5,446 nt of DNA from an uncultured Coprococcus sp. (GTDB taxonomy: Bacteria > Bacillota > Clostridia > Lachnospirales > Lachnospiraceae), in assembly GCA_900557435.1 (NCBI GenBank), contig USSH01000184.1, forward strand, positions 1 through 5,446. The letters are read 5' to 3'. The stretch's first letter is position 1; the number at the start of each line of letters is the position of its first letter. Positions 1-4,554 of this stretch are shown here, piece after piece. The translations under genes were made by a program, and so were the position numbers. The notes beneath the pieces are model-generated. The model did not search any database, was not told the DNA's origin, and saw only the letters and a list, made by a program, of their open reading frames with translations.

Positions 1-768
1 GTGCTTAACAAAAAAGCGGTGGCAAGAGGTTGCTTTACTATGCTGGAATTTGTTTCCAGAGATAGTGTATTGAATGCTGAGATGCCTATGCTCTTGGAGG
101 ATGACAAGGTTGATGGAATAGTTGTTGTAGGTTCCATGGGTAAGGAATACCTGGAAAAGCTGGAGAAGACAGCCAAGGTTCCTATAGAATATGTGGATTA
201 CTATGACAATTCGAGACCGATAGACACGGTTATAGCAAACAGTTTCTATGGAAGCTATATGCTGACTAATTATCTGCATGATATGGGACATAGAGATATT
301 GCATATGTTGGCACGATAGGTTCAACGAACAGTATAACTGACAGATATCTGGGTTATGTAAAATCATTGCTGGAGCATGATATTCCGCTCAGAGAAGAGT
401 GGGTTATTCCGGACAGAGATGTGAAGACGGGGCAGTTTGACGAGGAGAACTGCTTCAAGCTTCCGGGGAATATGCCGACAGCGTTTGTGTGCAACTGTGA
501 TCTTGCGGCAGCTACGCTCATAAAGATACTCAATGCTGCGGGCTACAGAGTTCCTGAGGATGTGTCCGTTGTGGGGTTTGATAATTACTTGTATCCTGGA
601 ACCTGCGATATAGGCGTGACCACATACGAGATCAATATGCAGGAGATGGCAGAGAGAACCCTGCATAAGATTATAAAAAAGATATCCAACGAAAAATATA
701 CTGATGGCATATTTGTCGTGGATGGACGAATCGTGATAAAGGATAGCGTCGCCAGAATAGAACGATAA
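1..768 (+). CDS. LacI/GalR-family transcriptional regulator, C-terminal effector domain (5' end cut by window)
   Basis: This is the sugar-sensing part of a LacI/GalR-type repressor, with 255 codons visible and a TAA at 766-768. Family members are usually about 330-345 residues, so the N-terminal helix-turn-helix and hinge should lie just upstream. The GTG at position 1 is probably an internal Val codon rather than a start. Family landmarks in order are LLEDDKVDGIVVVG (31-44), GSYMLTNYLHDMGHRDIAYVG (84-104, second subdomain entry, described here by position), the R115/GY/L helix (113-130), and PTAFVCNCDLAA through VPEDVSVVGFDNY (159-196). The last block is the classic PTAxxxxND...VPxDVSVVGFDD signature, but here the usual Asn before the Asp is Cys166. 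The final TTYEINMQEMAERTL (207-221) matches the family's last core helix. It is convergent with the AraC gene, with 12 bp between stops. The effector and operator are unknown. Family assignment is secure; a role at the transporter operon is inference from proximity. Confidence 0.93.
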   Translation: MLNKKAVARGCFTMLEFVSRDSVLNAEMPMLLEDDKVDGIVVVGSMGKEYLEKLEKTAKVPIEYVDYYDNSRPIDTVIANSFYGSYMLTNYLHDMGHRDIAYVGTIGSTNSITDRYLGYVKSLLEHDIPLREEWVIPDRDVKTGQFDEENCFKLPGNMPTAFVCNCDLAAATLIKILNAAGYRVPEDVSVVGFDNYLYPGTCDIGVTTYEINMQEMAERTLHKIIKKISNEKYTDGIFVVDGRIVIKDSVARIER

Positions 769-780
769 TAAAACTACATA

Positions 781-1701
781 TCAATTGTAATGCAAATCGG
801 ATATAGACACCGGTGCAGCCTGCTTGAAAGATAGCGGAGTTGTACCGGTGTCTTTTTTGAACAGATTTATAAAATGGTTTGTGTTCTCGATTCCAACCTG
901 GGATCCGACCTCGTGGACGGACAGATCTGTTGTGAGAAGGAGTCTTTTGGCAGCATCGATCCTTCGGCTGTTGAGATAGCGCATAGGTGATTCACCGAAG
1001 TGAAATGAAAATTCTCTGCATATCCTGTATCTGCTGATCCTGTAAGTTGCCTCGAGGTCATCAAGCGACAGCGGTTCGGCGTAGTTTGTATCCATCTGAT
1101 TCTTTACCGATAAAAGATAAGAAGGAACACGATCCCTCTTCTTAGATGAATTCTCAATAAATACACACAATTCGGTCAAGATGTCATTAAACCATTTGGA
1201 AATCCTGAAAATATCGGTGGCAGACAACTTCTTCTGGAGCTTGTTTATCAGTGAAAGATGGCTCCAGAGCACAGAGGCTCCGGCGGATTCCTTTTTATAA
1301 GATATGGATCCAGGTAGAAACTCGTGATACAGGCTAAGCGGAGCTCCGAGGATGAATGCCTCGTAGAAACGACACTTGCCATTGGTGGCGTATGTTATTT
1401 CTGATCCTGCCTCAAAAAGGGCGGCTGTATTCTTTGGGTATGATAATTCATTGCTGCCCGATGTTACTGTAAGAGTTCCTTCATATATATAGAAGAAATG
1501 GTAACACGGGATAAAAGAGAAAGTATAATTGCATGAGTAGGCAAAAGAAAGCTCACCACTGGCCAGAAGATGGATCAGACCATCGTTTATCATTGATTCT
1601 TCATATGTAAAGAATGCACTGTGGAATTTTGCGTTATCAATATCTTTCTGAACATTGTAGCCTGACACTATAGTGCAGGAAATTAACTCTTCTGCTAACA
1701 T
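781..1701 (-). CDS. AraC-family transcriptional regulator
   Basis: The predicted product is 306 residues: an N-terminal cupin-like sensor and a C-terminal double helix-turn-helix, the usual layout and length for AraC-type sugar regulators. The beta-rich N-terminal region spans roughly residues 45-120 (for example YIYEGTLTV at 71-79 and AALFEAGSEITYAT near 93-106). A helical linker follows at about 140-195. HTH1 is near 211-231 (LSLDDLEATYRISRYRICREF by position, key residues L211, D214-L216, S223, R230). Then come GESPMRYLNSRRIDAAKRLL and HTH2 near 260-281 (LSVHEVGSQVGIENTNHF), ending in the family hallmark FKKDTGTTP (281-289). The ATG at 1699-1701 is chosen because GGAGG sits 8 nt upstream of it. 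A longer in-frame TTG start at 1731 would place this binding site and the -10 box inside the gene. The gene is divergent from the transporter operon, which makes that operon its likely target (often activation in this family). The inducer is unknown. Confidence 0.93.
   Translation of the reverse strand: MLAEELISCTIVSGYNVQKDIDNAKFHSAFFTYEESMINDGLIHLLASGELSFAYSCNYTFSFIPCYHFFYIYEGTLTVTSGSNELSYPKNTAALFEAGSEITYATNGKCRFYEAFILGAPLSLYHEFLPGSISYKKESAGASVLWSHLSLINKLQKKLSATDIFRISKWFNDILTELCVFIENSSKKRDRVPSYLLSVKNQMDTNYAEPLSLDDLEATYRISRYRICREFSFHFGESPMRYLNSRRIDAAKRLLLTTDLSVHEVGSQVGIENTNHFINLFKKDTGTTPLSFKQAAPVSISDLHYN
805..858 (+). terminator. Rho-independent terminator of the LacI-family gene, lying inside the AraC coding region
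   Basis: AGACACCGGT (805-814) and ACCGGTGTCT (844-853) are perfect 10-bp inverted arms. The last arm base begins a run of six T (853-858). The stem can be extended inward by five more pairs including two G-U (815-819 with 839-843), leaving a loop of about 19 nt. It begins 37 bp after the LacI stop codon and has its U-tract only on the + strand, so it should end the LacI transcript. The same bases encode the last ~25 residues of the AraC protein on the other strand. Confidence 0.75.
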
Positions 1702-1706
1702 GTAAA

Positions 1707-1717
1707 CCACCTCCTTT
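1707..1717 (-). promoter_or_regulatory. Ribosome binding site deciding the AraC start
   Basis: Read on the - strand this is AAAGGAGGTGG, a near-perfect complement to the 16S rRNA tail. Its GGAGG core (1710-1714) is 8 nt from the ATG at 1701, the same spacing as at the binding-protein and second-permease genes. It rules in favour of the 306-residue protein over the 316-residue reading from TTG at 1731. Confidence 0.85.
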
Positions 1718-1722
1718 CCATA

Positions 1723-1751
1723 ATAATACAATTATTAAACAATCATCACAA
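1723..1751 (-). promoter_or_regulatory. Candidate promoter of the AraC gene
   Basis: On the - strand, TTGTGA (1746-1751, 4 of 6 to the -35 consensus) and TATTAT (1723-1728, 5 of 6 to the -10 consensus) are separated by 17 bp. Transcription would begin near 1716-1719, leaving a very short leader that starts almost at the ribosome binding site. That short leader is the main reason for caution. The -35 overlaps one arm of the inverted repeat at 1744-1764. Confidence 0.4.
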
Positions 1752-1764
1752 GCTAAAAGTGATG
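1744..1764. promoter_or_regulatory. Inverted repeat, candidate operator in the divergent region
   Basis: CATCAC (1744-1749) and GTGATG (1759-1764) are perfect 6-bp inverted arms around a 9-bp spacer. G and C are scarce in this intergenic region, so the match stands out. It overlaps the candidate AraC -35 box, a position suited to autoregulation. A further AGTGATG lies at 1916-1922 beside the candidate promoter of the transporter operon. Which protein binds is not shown by sequence. Confidence 0.4.
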
Positions 1765-1840
1765 CAAAAATAGCAGTTAATTAGCTAAAAAAACGATAAA
1801 AGACCAATAAAAAGTAAAAACATATAGATAAAATGTCCAT

Positions 1841-1867
1841 TTGATATTGAAAAAATGTAATTATAAT
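1841..1867 (+). promoter_or_regulatory. Candidate upstream promoter of the transporter operon
   Basis: TTGATA (1841-1846) precedes a perfect TATAAT (1862-1867), but the spacer is only 15 bp, shorter than the usual 16-18. If used it would give a leader of about 120 nt before the binding-protein gene. Perfect -10-like strings arise easily in DNA this AT-rich, so support is modest. It is an alternative to, or may act with, the candidate at 1920-1947. Confidence 0.3.
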
Positions 1868-1919
1868 GGTAAAATTAACGAAAAATACAAGATAATGTGA
1901 TTAAAAACAAGAATGAGTG

Positions 1920-1947
1920 ATGACTAAAAAATAAATTAATGTATACT
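1920..1947 (+). promoter_or_regulatory. Candidate proximal promoter of the transporter operon
   Basis: ATGACT (1920-1925, 4 of 6 to the -35 consensus) and TATACT (1942-1947, 5 of 6 to the -10) are 16 bp apart. Initiation near 1954 would leave a leader of about 40 nt containing the ribosome binding site. The weak -35 overlaps a GTGAT half-site (1917-1921), as expected if the promoter depends on a regulator. No catabolite (cre-type) operator was seen nearby. Confidence 0.4.
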
Positions 1948-1977
1948 TAATATAAAGTTAAAAACAAAGAAGGTTTT

Positions 1978-1984
1978 AAGGAGG
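1978..1984 (+). promoter_or_regulatory. Ribosome binding site of the binding-protein gene
   Basis: AAGGAGG is a full-consensus site ending 8 nt before the ATG at 1993, consistent with high translation of an abundant lipoprotein. Confidence 0.85.
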
Positions 1985-1992
1985 ACAAAACT

Positions 1993-3438
1993 ATGAAATC
2001 AAAGCAGATTGCATGTATCGCAATGGCTGGTCTTATGGCTGCATCACTTGCAGGTTGTGGAGGCTCAGACAGCGATAACAAGGACACAACAGAGGCAACA
2101 AAGGCTGCCACAGAGGCAACAGGAAGTGATTCAGCAGATGACACAACAGCTGATGCTGAGGGAATCAAGTCATATGCAGACATCCAGTTAGGAACAGACT
2201 TCACAGATCTTTCAGCAGAGATCAAGTTCTACAACAACAGAACTGATATGGACTCAGATGACTACGGCGGAAAGAACTGGAAGCAGTATCTTGAGGACTT
2301 CAACAAGGAGTATCCAAACATTAAGGTTGATGTCATCACAGATACAAACTATGCAGAAGATGCTCTTACACATCTTCAGTCAGGAAACTACGAGACAGTA
2401 ATGTGTATCCCGGCAGTTGACATGGCAGACCTTTCAACATACTTCATGTCATTTGGCGATTATGATACCATGAGCAGCCTTGTAAATTACTCAAACAGAT
2501 GGCTGTATCAGGGTCAGGTATATGGTGTACCTCTTGCAGCTACAACACAGGGTATCGTATACAACAAGAAGGTATTTGCTGATGCAGGTGTGACAGATGT
2601 ACCTAAGACACCAGAGGAGTTCATCGCAGCTCTTAAGGCCATCAAGGAGAAGAATCCAAAGTGCATCCCACTTTACACAAACTATGCGGCAGGTTGGACA
2701 ATGGGAGCTTGGGATGATTATATCTCAATCACAGCAACAGGCGATGCTACATACAAGAACCAGAAGTTAGCCCATACAAAGGATCCATTCAAGAACTACG
2801 GTGACGATACACATGCTTATGCAGTATATAAGATCCTTTACGATGCAGTATCACAGGGACTTACAGAGGATGATTACTCAACAACAGATTGGGAGTCATG
2901 TAAGGGAATGATCAACAACGGCGAGATCGGATGTATGGTACTTGGTTCATGGTCATACCCACAGATGGAAGCAGGCGGACCTAACGCAGACGATATCGGA
3001 TACATTCCTTTCCCTATCTCAGTAAATGGCAAGCAGTACGCTTCATCAGGTGCAGATTACTGCTACGGTATCAATGTAAACGCTTCAGATGATGAGAAGC
3101 AGGCAGCTCTTGTATTTGTTAAGTGGATGACAGAGAAGTCAGGATATGCTTACAACGAGGATTCACTTGCACTTGTTCCTGGCGCTGAGTCAAAGATCTC
3201 ATTTGACGGTGTTGACTTCGTTGCAGATGAGGCAGCTCTTGAGGGTGAGGAGGATTACCTCAACCAGCTCAACTCAGAGTCAGAGCTTAACGTAAGCAAT
3301 GGTGGTAACGACAAGATCCAGGCCATCATCGAGCATGCTGCAAACGGCGACATGTCATTCGACGATATCATGGCTGAGTGGAACCAGAAGTGGTCAGATG
3401 CTCAGGAGTCATTAGGCATCGAGGTTACAGAGAAGTAA
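1993..3438 (+). CDS. ABC transporter sugar-binding lipoprotein (extracellular solute-binding protein family 1)
   Basis: This 481-residue protein is the ligand-capturing subunit of a CUT1-type carbohydrate importer, anchored to the outer face of the membrane. Residues 1-21 are a lipoprotein signal peptide with lipobox LAGC, so Cys22 is the lipidated residue. Residues 23-57 are a flexible S/T/D/E/A-rich linker. The folded domain starts near 65 (LGTDFTDLSAEIKFYNN). Family landmarks are W96/F103/P108 in the first lobe, GQVYGVPLAATTQGIVYNKK (174-193), F195-G199 followed by TPEEF, GEIGCMVLGSWSYPQME (310-326), the crossover to the second lobe, and a C-terminal helix EWNQKWSDAQESLG (462-475). Trp and Tyr residues such as W235, W240, W300, W320 and Y322 are candidates for stacking on sugar rings. 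Length is slightly above the usual 410-450 because of the linker and an acidic C-terminal segment. It is first in the operon and has near-uniform preferred codons. The sugar is not identifiable; an oligosaccharide is likely. Confidence 0.93.
   Translation: MKSKQIACIAMAGLMAASLAGCGGSDSDNKDTTEATKAATEATGSDSADDTTADAEGIKSYADIQLGTDFTDLSAEIKFYNNRTDMDSDDYGGKNWKQYLEDFNKEYPNIKVDVITDTNYAEDALTHLQSGNYETVMCIPAVDMADLSTYFMSFGDYDTMSSLVNYSNRWLYQGQVYGVPLAATTQGIVYNKKVFADAGVTDVPKTPEEFIAALKAIKEKNPKCIPLYTNYAAGWTMGAWDDYISITATGDATYKNQKLAHTKDPFKNYGDDTHAYAVYKILYDAVSQGLTEDDYSTTDWESCKGMINNGEIGCMVLGSWSYPQMEAGGPNADDIGYIPFPISVNGKQYASSGADYCYGINVNASDDEKQAALVFVKWMTEKSGYAYNEDSLALVPGAESKISFDGVDFVADEAALEGEEDYLNQLNSESELNVSNGGNDKIQAIIEHAANGDMSFDDIMAEWNQKWSDAQESLGIEVTEK
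2089..2121 (+). repeat. Short tandem-like repeat in the lipoprotein linker
   Basis: The 12-base string ACAGAGGCAACA occurs at 2089-2100 and 2110-2121, a 21-bp (7-codon) period. It encodes TTEATKA followed by ATEATGS just after the lipidated Cys. This low-complexity stretch forms the spacer between membrane anchor and binding domain, and such repeats can change length by slippage or recombination without breaking frame. Confidence 0.6.
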
Positions 3439-3473
3439 TAAAGACTCTATTATAACAAGTAAGAATAAGCTAC

Positions 3474-3503
3474 AGACCGGGGTGGAATTGCCCGCCCCGG
3501 TTT
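3474..3503 (+). terminator. Intercistronic GC hairpin, probable partial terminator or mRNA-stabilising structure
   Basis: ACCGGGGTGG (3476-3485) pairs with CCGCCCCGGT (3492-3501) through 10 bp with one G-U, around a 6-nt loop, and two more weak pairs extend the base to 3474 and 3503. The downstream tract TTTATTAAAA is T-poor, so it should be a leaky terminator at best. It lies 36 bp after the binding-protein stop and 19 bp before the permease start. In transporter operons such hairpins typically leave more binding-protein mRNA than permease mRNA; that role here is inferred. The rest of the 83-bp gap (3439-3521) holds only the permease ribosome binding site. Confidence 0.6.
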
Positions 3504-3510
3504 ATTAAAA

Positions 3511-3520
3511 AAGGCGGTGG
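3511..3520 (+). promoter_or_regulatory. Ribosome binding site of the first permease, ambiguous start
   Basis: AAGGCGGTGG differs from the AAGGAGGTG consensus at one base. From its GGCGG core (3513-3517), the ATG at 3522 is only 4 nt away and the in-frame ATG at 3528 is 10 nt away. The other genes in the window use 8 nt, so the second ATG fits slightly better. The two choices differ by two residues. Confidence 0.65.
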
Positions 3521-3521
3521 A

Positions 3522-4553
3522 ATGAGTATGGCTAACAAAAAACAATCCGGCTTTGGTAAATGGGCGTCAAGCAGGAAGGGGCAGCAGGTTATAATATGCG
3601 CAGCCTTCGCAATTATCCCATTGCTTTTGCTATTAGTATTTACATATATACCATTCGGAGAGATGGTTAAATTTAGTTTCTACAAGATGAAATATACGAC
3701 GCCTGTAGAAAAGAGAGAATTCGTAGGATTAGCAAATTATATCGATGTGTTCACAAGAAAAGACTGTTTCGGTGCATTAAAGCTCAGTTTGTATTACATC
3801 GTAGGAGCACTTGTACAGTTAGTGCTTGCACTTTTCCTTGCAACTCTTCTGAGTTTCAGAGTAAAAGGTGGTAACCTTTTCAAGGGATTTATTTTCTTCC
3901 CTTATCTTATCAGTGGTATCGCTGTAGGTTTCATTTTCAAATTCTTCTTCACAAGAGGATTCGTGTTTGACTCAATCCTTCAGTTGTGTGGATTTAGCTT
4001 AGACAACCTTCCATACTGGCTCAAAGACCAGAGTGTCAACAACTGGACACTGGTTTCAACCTCGGTCTGGAGATACCTTGGACAGATGATGGTTCTCTTC
4101 ATTGGAGCTATCATGTCGGTAGATGCAGAACTTTATGAGGCGGCAGAGCTTGATGGTGCAAATAAATTCCAGCAGTTTAGATATATCATACTGCCAAGTA
4201 TCAAGACAATCGTTACATTAAATGTAATTTTGGCAATAACAGGATCACTCAGTGCTTTCGAGCAGCCTTTCGTTATCACAACAGGTGCAAACGGAACAGG
4301 TACTTACTTCATCATTATGAACAAGATAGCACATACAAGCCAGAAGGTCGGTCTTGCTTCAGCAATGGCCGTTGTACTTCTCCTTATCATACTTATATGT
4401 GCTGCGCTTCAGAAGCTGTTCTTTGAGTACATCTTCAAGGATTCAAGCTCAGATGATGAGAGTTATAAGGCAAAGAAGCTTCGCAAGAAACAGGAGAGAG
4501 ATACCAAGAAATACATGAAGCAGATGGCTGCTTCTGCGAAGGGAGGCAAGTAA
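3522..4553 (+). CDS. ABC transporter permease, MalF/UgpA-like sugar importer subunit
   Basis: This 343-residue membrane protein (341 if translation starts at 3528) is one half of the translocation channel of the sugar importer. About six membrane segments are visible near residues 23-43, 86-110, 121-142, 175-197, 228-248 and 279-300. The cytoplasmic EAA loop that docks on the ATPase is clear: ELYEAAELDGANKFQQFRYI then ILP (203-225, with E206-A207-A208, D211-G212 and P225). The N-terminal tail is basic (KKQ...KWASSRKGQQ) and precedes TM1, as in the family, and VGLANYIDVF (68-77) is the typical 'GLxNY' segment after TM1. The unusual part is the C-terminus: after the last membrane segment there are about 40 residues rich in Lys and Asp/Glu (306-343), longer than the short tail usual in MalF-type proteins. 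It follows the binding-protein gene after an 83-bp gap and is separated from the second permease by one base. Family is certain; the sugar is not. Confidence 0.93.
   Translation: MSMANKKQSGFGKWASSRKGQQVIICAAFAIIPLLLLLVFTYIPFGEMVKFSFYKMKYTTPVEKREFVGLANYIDVFTRKDCFGALKLSLYYIVGALVQLVLALFLATLLSFRVKGGNLFKGFIFFPYLISGIAVGFIFKFFFTRGFVFDSILQLCGFSLDNLPYWLKDQSVNNWTLVSTSVWRYLGQMMVLFIGAIMSVDAELYEAAELDGANKFQQFRYIILPSIKTIVTLNVILAITGSLSAFEQPFVITTGANGTGTYFIIMNKIAHTSQKVGLASAMAVVLLLIILICAALQKLFFEYIFKDSSSDDESYKAKKLRKKQERDTKKYMKQMAASAKGGK
4541..4546 (+). promoter_or_regulatory. Ribosome binding site of the second permease, inside the first permease gene
   Basis: GGGAGG lies in the last codons of the first permease (the Gly-Gly pair before the final Lys) and ends 8 nt before the ATG at 4555. 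With the TAA at 4551-4553 and one base between genes, ribosomes finishing the first permease can restart directly, which would keep the two subunits in balance. Confidence 0.75.
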
Positions 4554-4554
4554 C

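Noticed and set aside
1..3. GTG at position 1 as a true start of a short, HTH-less LacI protein
   Set aside because: The window edge coincides with it, no upstream sequence is available to show a ribosome binding site, and the visible part begins in the middle of the first effector subdomain.
364..666. 100-codon - strand frame inside the LacI-family gene
   Set aside because: Antisense to a clearly conserved LacI effector domain, with no supporting start signal or recognisable product.
867..1064. 65-codon - strand frame inside the AraC gene
   Set aside because: Alternative frame of the conserved DNA-binding domain; no independent evidence.
1762..1776. Possible catabolite-repression (cre) site
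   Set aside because: TGCAAAAATAGCA resembles the outer bases but lacks the central CG and is one base too short; no other cre-like site was found in the divergent region.
1866..1895. Possible leader peptide (9 codons from ATG at 1866) upstream of the binding-protein gene
   Set aside because: It has no ribosome binding site, no run of regulatory codons, and its ATG sits on the TATAAT box.
1702..1992. CRISPR, tRNA, riboswitch or mobile element in the divergent region
   Set aside because: No spaced repeats, cloverleaf, conserved aptamer core or terminal inverted repeats were seen; the region is AT-rich promoter DNA.
2009..2191. 60-codon + strand frame inside the binding-protein gene
   Set aside because: Out-of-frame shadow of the linker repeats, giving a Gln/Arg-rich string typical of frame-shifted ACA/GCA codons.
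1947..2225. 92-codon open frame on the - strand across the start of the binding-protein gene
   Set aside because: It is antisense to the signal peptide and low-complexity linker, its Ala/Ser/Val-rich product mirrors those codons, and it has no ribosome binding site or family resemblance.
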